A stretch of DNA of 64,000 nucleotides from Pseudomonas sp. MWU13-2100 (GTDB taxonomy: Bacteria; Pseudomonadota; Gammaproteobacteria; Pseudomonadales; Pseudomonadaceae), in assembly GCF_023242365.1 (NCBI RefSeq), contig NZ_JALLIX010000031.1:1-64000 (forward strand), read 5' to 3'. Position 1 is the first letter of the stretch; every line of letters begins with the position of its first letter. Position numbers and translations under genes: made by a program. This document shows, piece after piece, positions 37,581 to 45,577 of this stretch. The notes beneath the pieces were generated by a model. It was not told where the DNA came from. It was given only the letters and a program-made list of their open reading frames with translations, and searched no databases.

Positions 37581-39044
37581 TCAGTCCTCCTGGGTGACGC
37601 GCAACCATTCATCGAGGCTGGTGCTGCCTTCGAGAACCAGCCGTTGGCCATCCTGGAACAGGCTGCGCGATGCCGTCCGCGCTTCACGGACCAGCTCGGC
37701 TTCGCTGGCACCGTTGTGGATAAGCTCTGCCAGGGCCGGGGTGATGCCGATCAGTTCGTAGAGCCCGATACGGCCGCGATAACCTTGCTGGCAGTGTTCG
37801 CAGCCCTCGGCCCGGAATAGCCTCGGCGGATTGCTCGACTCGACGCCCAGGCGCTGGCAGGCGGTCGGGTCCGCCACATAGGCGCTCCTGCACTCGCGGC
37901 ACAGGGTGCGCACCAGGCGCTGGGCCAGCACTCCGACCAGGGACGATGCCAGCAGATAGGCATCCACGCCCATGTCCAGCAGCCGCGTGACCGCGCCCAC
38001 CGCGCTGTTGGTGTGCAGGGTCGACAGCACCAGATGCCCGGTCAACGAAGCCTGCACGGCGATCTCGGCGGTTTCGCGGTCGCGGATCTCCCCGACCATC
38101 ACCACATCCGGGTCCTGTCGCAAAATCGCCCGCAACCCCCGGGCAAAGGTCATCTCGACCTTGGGATTGACCGGCGTCTGGCCGATGCCCGGCAAGTGGT
38201 ACTCGATGGGGTCTTCGACGGTGAGGATATTGCGGGTCTGGTCGTTGAGGCTGCTCAGCGCCGCATACAGGCTGGTGGTCTTGCCCGAGCCGGTGGGGCC
38301 GGTGACCAGGAAGATGCCGTGGGGTTTGCCGAGTATGCGCTGGAAGCGCTCCAGGGTATCCGCCGGCATGCCCAGGCGTTGCAGATCCAGGCGGCCGGCC
38401 TGTTTGTCCAGCAGGCGCAGGACCACCCGTTCGCCGTGGGCCGAGGGCAAGGTGGAGACCCGCACGTCGACCTCATGCCCGGCCAGCCGCAACGCGATCC
38501 GTCCGTCCTGGGGCACGCGTTTCTCGGCAATATCCAGCCGGGCCATGACCTTGATTCGTGACACCAGCAGGTTCGCCAGTTCCCGCCGGGGCTTGAGCAC
38601 TTCACGCAACTGGCCGTCGATGCGCATGCGCACCGACAAGCTGTGCTCGAAGGTCTCCAGATGCACATCCGAGGCTTTCTCGCGTACCGCCTCGCCGAGC
38701 AATGCGTTGATCAGGCGAATGATCGGCGCGTCCCCTTCCTGCTCCAGCAGGTCGGCAGTCTGCGGCAGTTGATCGGCCAGGCTGATCAGGTCGAGCTCGT
38801 CATCCAGACCCTGGGCCACCTCCTGCGCCGCGCTATGGCCGTCGCTATAGCTGGCGGCGAGGCGGGCGGCGAACAGCGGCTCGTCAAGCAGCTGCAACGG
38901 CAGTTCACCGACGATCAGGCGCCGGGCCTCGGACACGGCGCTCAAGGGTGTGTCAGCACGGATCGATAGGCACGCGCCCTCGCCTCGCGGCTCCAGCAAG
39001 AGCCCATAGCGGCGGGCAAAACCGAATGGCAGGCACGGCTTCAT
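37581..39044 (-). CDS. gspE: Type II secretion ATPase GspE
   Basis: This is a 487-residue hexameric ATPase that drives pseudopilus assembly. It has Walker A GPTGSGKTTSLYAALS, Asp box ILTVEDPIEYHLPG, Walker B DPDVVMVGEIRDRETAE and the His box HLVLSTLHTNSAV. The zinc module with CxxC pairs is CRECRSAYVAD and GCEHCQQGYRGRIG. It sits directly before gspF and overlaps gspD by 4 bp. Confidence 0.96.
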   Translation of the reverse strand: MKPCLPFGFARRYGLLLEPRGEGACLSIRADTPLSAVSEARRLIVGELPLQLLDEPLFAARLAASYSDGHSAAQEVAQGLDDELDLISLADQLPQTADLLEQEGDAPIIRLINALLGEAVREKASDVHLETFEHSLSVRMRIDGQLREVLKPRRELANLLVSRIKVMARLDIAEKRVPQDGRIALRLAGHEVDVRVSTLPSAHGERVVLRLLDKQAGRLDLQRLGMPADTLERFQRILGKPHGIFLVTGPTGSGKTTSLYAALSSLNDQTRNILTVEDPIEYHLPGIGQTPVNPKVEMTFARGLRAILRQDPDVVMVGEIRDRETAEIAVQASLTGHLVLSTLHTNSAVGAVTRLLDMGVDAYLLASSLVGVLAQRLVRTLCRECRSAYVADPTACQRLGVESSNPPRLFRAEGCEHCQQGYRGRIGLYELIGITPALAELIHNGASEAELVREARTASRSLFQDGQRLVLEGSTSLDEWLRVTQED

Positions 39045-40951
39045 GGTGTCCCGGCCTTCTGCCGTCGCAGGTCTATCGCCGGCTCGCCGTCATGTCCATC
39101 GAACAGTTCCCGGGCCTCGTGCGGCAACAACAGCGAGTTGCTCTTCCCCGCGGCGGGCTGGCTGAGCTTGCGCAAGGCGTTGTAGCGGTTCTCGCTGACC
39201 TCGGCGATATCCTCCCTGGAGCGGACGATGGTCGGACGCAGGAACACCATCAAATTGGTTTTTTCGTGCTTTTCGCTGCTCCAGCGGAACAGAGCTCCCA
39301 GATACGGAATATCGCGCAGCAACGGAACGCCGCTTTCCTGGACACGGACACTGTCCTTGATCAGCCCGCCGATCACGATGATCTCGCCATCGTCGGCGAG
39401 AATGGTGCTCTTCAGGGAGCGCTTGTTGGTGATCAGGTCATTGGTAATCTCCGCACTCTTGGCGAGTTCGGAGTTTTCCTGCTCGACCTGCAGGCGCAGG
39501 GTCGAGCCTTCGTTGATATGCGGGCGGATCTTCAGCTTGATCCCGATATCATGCCGCGTGACCGTGTTGAAGGGTCGGTCGGTACCCGCACCGGAGGTCT
39601 GGTAGGAGCCGCTCTGGAACGGCACGTTCTGCCCCACCAGGATCTCCGCCTCCTGGTTGTCCAGGGTCAGCAGGCTGGGGGTGGACAGCACATTGTTGTG
39701 GGTGTTGCTCGCCAGGGCGGAGACCAGCATGCCGAAGCGATCGTTGCCGACCCGCAGCACCGCACCATCGGGAAGCGTGGCCTTGGGATCACTGAGCTTG
39801 GGCAGGGTAATACCGGCACCGGCAAACAGGACCCCACCCTGGGCACTGCCCGACTCGCCGCCCCACTGTACCCCCAGGGCTTCGTTGATATCCCCGGAAA
39901 TCTCGACAATGGCTGCATGGATCAACACCTGCGAACGCGGCAGGTCGAGTTGCCGAACAATATTTTCCAGGGTCCGCACCTGGGTCGGCTCGGCGATCAG
40001 CACCAGGGCGTTCTGGCTTTCATCGGCCTTGACCACCGCCTTGCTGGAAACCGCGTCCCGGCTGGTGGCGGCACCGGCTTCCTGGCCGAGCCCCTGACCC
40101 ATGGCGTCCAGCACTTCGGCCAACTGCTTGGCATCGCTGTGACGCAGATGGATCACCCGGGCATTGTCGGCCACCGCCGCCGCCGGGGTATCGAGGGAAC
40201 GCGCCAGATCGCCCAGGCGCTTGCGTACATCCTGGGTGCCGATGATCACCAGGCGATTGTTGCGCGAATCGGCAATGACCTGGCTCCCCGATTCGGCGCC
40301 TTGCCGCCCCAGGGATTGCTCCATCATCCGCGCCAATTCATTCGCCAGCCCGTGACGCAACTGGATGACGTCATGGGCATTCTTCTGCCCCAGGTCCAAC
40401 TGCCGGACGATCTTCGCGATCCGCCGGACGTTCGCCGCGCTGTCGGTGATGACCAAGGCATTGGCCGACGCCGACGGACCGATATATCCGTTGACCGAGA
40501 CCAGCGGCCGTACCAGCCCGGCGATATCCGCCGCGACGCTGCTGCCGAGCGCCACCACTTCGGTGACGAACTGGCCGCTCTGGGCGCTGGCAGTCTCGGC
40601 GCGGCTGGCGCGGGTGCGGGCATCGGCCACGGGCGCGATGAGAATGCGCTCGCCTTCGTCGATCACCGTGAAGTTATGCGCGTCGAGCACCGAATAGAAC
40701 AGCCGGCGAACCCCTTCACGGTCCAGGGGCTGCTCGGAAAGAACGGTGATCCGCCCTTGCACCCGCGGGTCGAGCACCACCGTGGTGCCGAGAATCGCGG
40801 ACATTTCCCGCACCACATCGCGCAGCTCGGCATCGTTCATCGCCAGCTGCCATTGCGGCTCATCGGCCAGCGCGCCCGATGCCAGCATCAGGCTGACGAT
40901 CAGGCTCGCGAGCTTCAGGCAGCGCCGGCCAGATTCGAAAGTTCTGTTCAT
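39041..40951 (-). CDS. gspD: Type II secretion secretin GspD
   Basis: This 636-residue outer-membrane secretin has a signal peptide ending near SGALA|DEPQW and an N0 domain (QLAMNDAELRDVVREMSAIL). N1-N3 repeats follow, including VVALGSSVAADIAGLVRPL and VIHLRHSDAKQLAEVLDAM. The secretin core has VGQNVPFQSG and IGIKLKIRPHINEGSTLRLQ. The S-domain for pilotin binding at the C terminus is short. It forms the exit channel for folded cargo such as the LPMO encoded upstream. Confidence 0.95.
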   Translation of the reverse strand: MNRTFESGRRCLKLASLIVSLMLASGALADEPQWQLAMNDAELRDVVREMSAILGTTVVLDPRVQGRITVLSEQPLDREGVRRLFYSVLDAHNFTVIDEGERILIAPVADARTRASRAETASAQSGQFVTEVVALGSSVAADIAGLVRPLVSVNGYIGPSASANALVITDSAANVRRIAKIVRQLDLGQKNAHDVIQLRHGLANELARMMEQSLGRQGAESGSQVIADSRNNRLVIIGTQDVRKRLGDLARSLDTPAAAVADNARVIHLRHSDAKQLAEVLDAMGQGLGQEAGAATSRDAVSSKAVVKADESQNALVLIAEPTQVRTLENIVRQLDLPRSQVLIHAAIVEISGDINEALGVQWGGESGSAQGGVLFAGAGITLPKLSDPKATLPDGAVLRVGNDRFGMLVSALASNTHNNVLSTPSLLTLDNQEAEILVGQNVPFQSGSYQTSGAGTDRPFNTVTRHDIGIKLKIRPHINEGSTLRLQVEQENSELAKSAEITNDLITNKRSLKSTILADDGEIIVIGGLIKDSVRVQESGVPLLRDIPYLGALFRWSSEKHEKTNLMVFLRPTIVRSREDIAEVSENRYNALRKLSQPAAGKSNSLLLPHEARELFDGHDGEPAIDLRRQKAGTP

Positions 40952-41494
40952 TTACTCACTCTGACGCGACGCGGCCGTCGGTCGAAGATAAAGGGAAGAC
41001 GTTGCTGCAGCGGCGCCAGGAGCGGGGTCCTTGAGGGCCTGCAAGGTGATACGGCCCGGCGGCTCCAGCGATAACAATTCCTCGCGACCGTTACGCCAGA
41101 GCAGCACCCGGCCGATTTCGATCCGGCGCAGGACGCTGCCGCCCGGCAAGCTTTCTCCCACCCGGTAGATCCGCTGGCCGTTGGCCCCCGCCAGCAGTGC
41201 ACGGGAGTCGCCCGAACTGGAGACAAAGCTGGCCTGCAGCTTCAAGGGTTCGGCGCTGCGGGCCAGCGGGCCCTGGGCCACCAGCCCCATCACGGTGGCC
41301 ACGGCAGCGTGGTTGAGCGGCACACGCTCGACCGCCGTCGATCGGCTGGCGGCCTGGGCGATAGGCAGCGCGGGCAAGGTCTGCCGGAAGGTCTGTTCGC
41401 TCCACAACGACACCACCGCATAACCCAGCGGCAGCGAGCACAACGCAAGACTCAAGAAGCGTCTTGCGTGCCTGAGGACTCGCGCCCTCACCAC
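40952..41494 (-). CDS. gspC: Type II secretion protein GspC (no PDZ domain)
   Basis: This is a 180-residue bitopic GspC: one membrane helix near the N terminus (LSLALCSLPLGYAVVSLWS) and the periplasmic HR domain with LVAQGPLARSAEPLKLQASF and YRVGESLPGGSVLRRIEIGR. A C-terminal PDZ or coiled-coil domain found in longer relatives is absent, so it is near the short end of the family. GspC links the platform to GspD and takes part in cargo choice. GTG 41494 overlaps the stop of the cytochrome gene, so the two are translationally coupled. Confidence 0.85.
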   Translation of the reverse strand: MVRARVLRHARRFLSLALCSLPLGYAVVSLWSEQTFRQTLPALPIAQAASRSTAVERVPLNHAAVATVMGLVAQGPLARSAEPLKLQASFVSSSGDSRALLAGANGQRIYRVGESLPGGSVLRRIEIGRVLLWRNGREELLSLEPPGRITLQALKDPAPGAAAATSSLYLRPTAASRQSE

Positions 41495-42033
41495 AGCATC
41501 CGCCTGAGTATTCGATGACCGGACACTTCATGACGGATCACCGCGCCCATATGCAAAACAACCAAGACCGCCAGAACCACACAGGAAACATCATGGATCT
41601 TTTTGAAAACAGCAATGAGCCCGGCACTTTCAAGGGGCGCGGGAATAGAAAGAACGTCAAATACATTGATCGCCCTGTCCATCATCATGACCCCGCTGGT
41701 CAGCACCACACCCGTCACCAGATACATACACTTGTGAACCCAAAAAGCCGTCCACTGCGCAGGCGTGCGGAGCATCTGCCGCTCCTGGAAAAAAGAAAGA
41801 AAAGCCCTGACCACAAAAAAAGGAATAAACAGTGTCGTGAGGGACACATTAAAAAAACTGACTGCCTCCTTGAGCACCCACGAAACATCAAATAACGCCA
41901 CATAAAAGCCACTGATCAACGCCCATAAAATAACGGCCGCCGACAACCAGTGAAGAAAGATGCGTGTTCCTGAATAAAACAATTGGCGCTCACCTAAAAT
42001 CCGGTAATAACACTCATCAGTAAAATCACCCAT
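41488..42033 (-). CDS. Cytochrome b561-like inner-membrane haem protein
   Basis: This 181-residue protein has four membrane helices and a bacterial b561/di-haem cytochrome b pattern. Histidines lie in helix-flanking positions: RIFLHWLSAAVILWA, FWVHKCMYLVTG, KKIHDVSCVVLAVLVVLHMG and VIRHEVSGHRIL. Such proteins move electrons from quinol or another cytochrome across the membrane. Its stop overlaps gspC, which is unusual because T2SS clusters do not normally hold an electron-transfer gene. The LPMO gene lies 49 bp upstream, and LPMOs need a reductant, so a functional link is tempting but unproven. Confidence 0.8.
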   Translation of the reverse strand: MGDFTDECYYRILGERQLFYSGTRIFLHWLSAAVILWALISGFYVALFDVSWVLKEAVSFFNVSLTTLFIPFFVVRAFLSFFQERQMLRTPAQWTAFWVHKCMYLVTGVVLTSGVMMMDRAINVFDVLSIPAPLESAGLIAVFKKIHDVSCVVLAVLVVLHMGAVIRHEVSGHRILRRMLW

Positions 42034-42043
42034 AAATGAAGTA

Positions 42044-42068
42044 CGCCGGGCCGCTCAGCGGCCCGGCG
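42044..42068 (-). terminator. Strong hairpin between LPMO and cytochrome genes
   Basis: CGCCGGGCCG and CGGCCCGGCG form a perfect 10-bp GC stem around a 5-nt loop. On the minus strand it is followed by the T-rich TACTTCATTT. It may be a partial terminator that makes the LPMO transcript far more abundant than the cytochrome/T2SS message. It also lies just before the cytochrome ATG. Confidence 0.55.
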
Positions 42069-42082
42069 CACAACCTCAGTGG

Positions 42083-43540
42083 TTATTTAGCGACCCAGGC
42101 GTCCGGCCAGTTCGGCCCGACACCCGGCTTGTAGTGATGGCTGTTGATCTTGCACCAGCCACCAGCGGGGAATGGCAGACACTCGTAGACGTTACCGTCC
42201 TCGGCCAGGACCTTGGTCCCGGACTGATAGCTGTCGATGCCTTGCGGATAGACGAAGTCGTAATCCTGGCTGCCGCCCTCGCCGCCGAGCTCCACGGACG
42301 CCAGGTCCTGGCGGGTAGTGCGACCGTCGACGGTCACGCCGACCAGCTTGAGCTCATGGGCACCCGGCTCGCTGCGCACATCCACGCTCAGTTGGCTGCT
42401 ACCCGCTTCCACGAGTTGCGTCATGCTACCCACCGGCTTGTTGGCGGCATCGAAGACCGTGGCCTCGATGTTCATTTTCCGGTTGGTGAGCACCGGGAAC
42501 GGCATCGCCAGGCGGCCTTCCTTCAGCTCAAGGTTGCTGGCGATGGCAGAAATCTTCATATCGGCATCGGCGTCTTCCTGCATCAGTACGTCGAGCTCAT
42601 AACGATTCACGCCGCTTTCAGCCTTGGCGAACAGCTTGTTCACCCCCTTGACCGGCTCGATGGCACCGTCTTCGCCACGGACACCGGCGCGGACCAGCGT
42701 CTGGCCCTGGTTGACCTGCTCGGCCAGCTTGAACGCCCAGTTCTCCGGTTTGCCTTCTTCGTCATCGGCGATGGTGATTTCAGTGCTGTAGCTGGAGCTT
42801 TCACCCTCACCGGTCATGGCCCGGGCCTTGACCTTGTCACCGGCCAGCAGGGTCTGGGTCGGGGTGATGTTACCGACGGTGTGCCAGCCATCCGGTGCCA
42901 GTTCCTCGGCGACGATATTCACGTCGACCACGTTGTGGAACGCCCCCCCGGTGTCATGCACGGTCCACATGCCGAGGATCACGTGATGCCCGCTCTTGTC
43001 GGCCGGGATCTGGCACTCGTGCTTCTCCCGCGCCGGGCCGTTGCTGCCCTGGGGCTGGTCGGTGGGCAGGCGGCCGCCGGCGTCGACGAAACAGAACGGA
43101 GTCAGGTCGAACGACGCGCGGGCCAGCGGCAGGTTGGGGTTCCAGCCGTTCTTGGTAATGAAGTACTCATACTTGGTCGCCGGATGAGTGGCCCTGTAGT
43201 ACCAGTCAAAGTTGATCGTGCGATCGAGGATTTCGGTCTTGTACCAGCGATTGGCCGACTGCACATCCATGGCGGAGAACAGTTCTATCGCACCACTGGC
43301 AATCTTGCCGTCAGCCACCCCGCCATTGGGGAAGCCCTTGGTGGTTTCACCGACGCTCTGCGGTTCGTACTGCGCTTGACCGCAATCCTTGTTCAGGCCC
43401 TTCTGGCAAGCAAAGGCCCGGGATGGCGGATCATTCAGGTAACCATGCGCGGCGACATGCTGCGAAGCGACCAGGGTCGCGATAACCGCCAGGGAAGACA
43501 CACACCCCGCCTTGCCAAGCGCCGACATCTTTCTTTCCAT
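42083..43540 (-). CDS. Secreted chitin-active LPMO (AA10, GbpA-like)
   Basis: This 485-residue protein has a signal peptide cut at HVAA|HGYLNDPP, so that His32 becomes the N-terminal residue. With His186 (KSGHHVILGMW) it makes the copper histidine brace of an AA10 lytic polysaccharide monooxygenase. A Phe in GGAFHNVVDVN matches the axial position of chitin-active enzymes. After the catalytic domain (to about residue 220) come GbpA-like domains, and a short aromatic C-terminal module with YECLPFPAGGWCKINS and WPDAWVAK, a family 5/12-type chitin-binding domain. ATG 43540 has GGAG upstream. P. aeruginosa CbpD, a related LPMO, is secreted by T2SS, so the following cluster is its likely exporter. 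Confidence 0.92.
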   Translation of the reverse strand: MERKMSALGKAGCVSSLAVIATLVASQHVAAHGYLNDPPSRAFACQKGLNKDCGQAQYEPQSVGETTKGFPNGGVADGKIASGAIELFSAMDVQSANRWYKTEILDRTINFDWYYRATHPATKYEYFITKNGWNPNLPLARASFDLTPFCFVDAGGRLPTDQPQGSNGPAREKHECQIPADKSGHHVILGMWTVHDTGGAFHNVVDVNIVAEELAPDGWHTVGNITPTQTLLAGDKVKARAMTGEGESSSYSTEITIADDEEGKPENWAFKLAEQVNQGQTLVRAGVRGEDGAIEPVKGVNKLFAKAESGVNRYELDVLMQEDADADMKISAIASNLELKEGRLAMPFPVLTNRKMNIEATVFDAANKPVGSMTQLVEAGSSQLSVDVRSEPGAHELKLVGVTVDGRTTRQDLASVELGGEGGSQDYDFVYPQGIDSYQSGTKVLAEDGNVYECLPFPAGGWCKINSHHYKPGVGPNWPDAWVAK

Positions 43541-44146
43541 TCGAATCAACTCCAGACTTATCATATTTATTGGGTTGCAAGACATCCCTCCGAGATGCAC
43601 TGCCCCTTTTTACTTCCATCGGTATTCAATCGATCCATGCAGCCATCCTGACCGCAGAGATCAACCGCAAAAGTTCCGCACTTCATCAATTTTTTTTCAA
43701 AAAGGCACGTTTCAAAAAAGCAGACCCGCCCCTCGAACAAAGGCCCGCGTCCTACCCAGGATTACCTTCAAAGAGTCTCGACAATCAGAAGTGGTGTATC
43801 GAGCAACCACTCCCGCGAATTGAACTTCAGAGCACGCATTGTACGAACCTGGATTTTTTTATATGTAGGAAAAATCTTGTGATATCGCACGACAGCTCTG
43901 CACTTAACTTATTCACCCTGCCGCTGAGTTTTTCCCGGAAAATCTGTAACAAAACACGAAAACTCCTGAAGACATCGAACAAATATCTCCGTATTAACGT
44001 TCAGAAAAAGAATACTCCGACAGAGCCAAGAGGAAGGCGGTACGGACGGGTCTATAAGCCGGTCGTTATCCGGGCGGCGGGCCGAATGTATGGCGACACA
44101 TGAGCCAGTAGCATCAAGAAAAGGAAAACTGCGAAGGACTAAACGC
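43541..44146. other. AT-rich intergenic region with no convincing gene
   Basis: About 600 bp of clearly lower GC than the neighbours, with T- and A-runs near 43690-43720 and 43855-43870. It holds the LPMO promoter region, reading leftwards. Open frames here have unusual residue composition and no recognisable domain. No tRNA, repeat or mobile-element end is seen. Confidence 0.5.
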
Positions 44147-44168
44147 AAAAACCCCGCCGAGGCGGGGT
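44147..44168 (-). terminator. hemE intrinsic terminator
   Basis: ACCCCGCC and GGCGGGGT (44151-44168) form a perfect 8-bp stem with a 2-nt separation, giving a tight GA/TC loop. On the minus strand it is followed by TTTTTGCG. It lies 23 bp after the hemE stop. Confidence 0.9.
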
Positions 44169-44190
44169 CATTGAACACACGGGGGAAGAA

Positions 44191-45258
44191 TCAGCGATGG
44201 TACTGGGCGGAGAACTCGTGCACCGCATTGATAAATGCACCGGCATGTTCCGGGTCGACTTCGGGTGTGATGCCGTGGCCAAGGTTGAATACATGGCCGG
44301 AACCCTCGCCGTAGCTGGCGAGAATACGCGCCACTTCGCTACGGATGGCCTCGGGCTTGGCGTAGAGCACGGTCGGGTCCATGTTGCCCTGCAGGGCGAC
44401 CTGGTGACCGACGCGACGACGGGCTTCGCCCAGGTCGCAGGTCCAGTCCAGGCCCAGGGCATCGGCCCCCGCCTCGGCGATGCTTTCCAGCCACAGGCCG
44501 CCGTTCTTGGTGAACAGGATTACCGGCACCTTGCGCCCCTCGTGCTCGCGGATCAGGCCGCTGACGATCTTGCGCATATAGGCCAGGGAGAACTCCTGGT
44601 AGGCCGCCGCCGAGAGGTTGCCGCCCCAGGTGTCGAAAATCTGCACGGCCTGGGCGCCGGCGAGGATCTGCCCGTTGAGGTAGGAAGTGACCGACTGCGC
44701 CAGCTTGTCCAGCAGCAGGTGCATGGCCTGGGGGTTGTCGTAGAGCATGGCCTTGGTCTTGCGGAAGTCTTTCGACGAGCCGCCTTCGACCATGTAGGTG
44801 GCCAGGGTCCAGGGGCTGCCGGAGAAGCCGATCAGCGGCACGCGGCCATTGAGCTCGCGGCGAATGGTGCCGACCGCGTCCATGACATAACCCAGGTCCT
44901 TCTGCGGATCGGGGATCGGCAGTGCCTCGATATCGGCCAGGGTACTGATGACCTTTCTGAAGCGCGGGCCTTCGCCGGTTTCAAAGTACAGGCCCTGACC
45001 CATGGCGTCGGGGATGGTCAGGATGTCGGAGAACAGGATTGCGGCGTCCAGGCCCGGGTAGCGATCCAGGGGCTGCATGGTGACTTCGCAGGCGAAAGAC
45101 GGGTTCATGCACAGGCTCATGAAGTCGCCGGCCTTGGCGCGACTGGCGCGGTATTCCGGCAGGTAGCGACCGGCCTGGCGCATCATCCACACAGGGGTGA
45201 CGTCCACGGGTTGCTTGAGCAGGGCGCGAAGGAAACGGTCGTTCTTCAGGGCAGTCAT
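44191..45258 (-). CDS. hemE: Uroporphyrinogen decarboxylase HemE
   Basis: This 355-residue cytosolic haem-pathway enzyme turns uroporphyrinogen III into coproporphyrinogen III. The signature PVWMMRQAGRYLPEYRA lies at about residues 20-36, with the conserved arginines; GFSGSPWTLATYMVEGGSSK is the second signature. It lies downstream of gltBD, with a terminator-like hairpin and a REPIN between, and has its own terminator. Confidence 0.97.
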   Translation of the reverse strand: MTALKNDRFLRALLKQPVDVTPVWMMRQAGRYLPEYRASRAKAGDFMSLCMNPSFACEVTMQPLDRYPGLDAAILFSDILTIPDAMGQGLYFETGEGPRFRKVISTLADIEALPIPDPQKDLGYVMDAVGTIRRELNGRVPLIGFSGSPWTLATYMVEGGSSKDFRKTKAMLYDNPQAMHLLLDKLAQSVTSYLNGQILAGAQAVQIFDTWGGNLSAAAYQEFSLAYMRKIVSGLIREHEGRKVPVILFTKNGGLWLESIAEAGADALGLDWTCDLGEARRRVGHQVALQGNMDPTVLYAKPEAIRSEVARILASYGEGSGHVFNLGHGITPEVDPEHAGAFINAVHEFSAQYHR

Positions 45259-45305
45259 GTCGGCATCCGCAAAAAAAGTGCGGGCATTTTCTCAGAGCGC
45301 GACGC

Positions 45306-45331
45306 AAAAGGCACGGCAAGAGCCGTGCCTT
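45306..45331. terminator. Bidirectional terminator-like hairpin
   Basis: AAAAGGCACGGC (45306-45317) and GCCGTGCCTTTT (45320-45331) are exact reverse complements separated by 2 nt. The arms give T-runs on both strands. On the minus strand it would end gltBD transcripts after they pass the REPIN, before the hemE promoter. Confidence 0.8.
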
Positions 45332-45402
45332 TTGTCTATCGGGTCAATTTGTCGCGGTAATGCTGGAGCGAGCGATTTGCCGTTGTAACAGCAGATACCC
45401 CC

Positions 45403-45552
45403 CTTGTGGCGAGCGGGCTCGCCCGCGCCGGGGCGCGAAGCGGCCCTAAAACCAGCGACTACATTGTGTCAGGCAGAACCAGTCACAGGTTTTAGGACTG
45501 CTTCGCAGCCCAGAGCGGCGGTGCGGCGTTCCGACAAGCCCGCTCGCCACAA
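45403..45552. repeat. REPIN, GTGGCGAGCGGGC family, variant arm
   Basis: The left arm starts CTTGTGGCGAGCGGGCTCG (45403 on) and the right arm is CAAGCCCGCTCGCCACAA (45535-45552). The right arm carries the variant GGCGGTGCGGCGTTCCGA just inside. The left half of 62754-62902 contains the exact reverse complement of this 35-nt stretch. It lies between gltD and hemE. Confidence 0.88.
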
Positions 45553-45577
45553 TAAAGCCATAGTTCGACCAGACGGA

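Noticed and set aside
36124..37761. 545-codon + strand frame antisense to gspF/gspG
   Set aside because: His/Gln/Arg-rich shadow of the T2SS genes; no signature motifs.
43570..44103. 177-codon + strand frame in the AT-rich gap upstream of the LPMO gene
   Set aside because: No SD, no domain, residue composition like translated intergenic DNA; it overlaps the LPMO promoter region.
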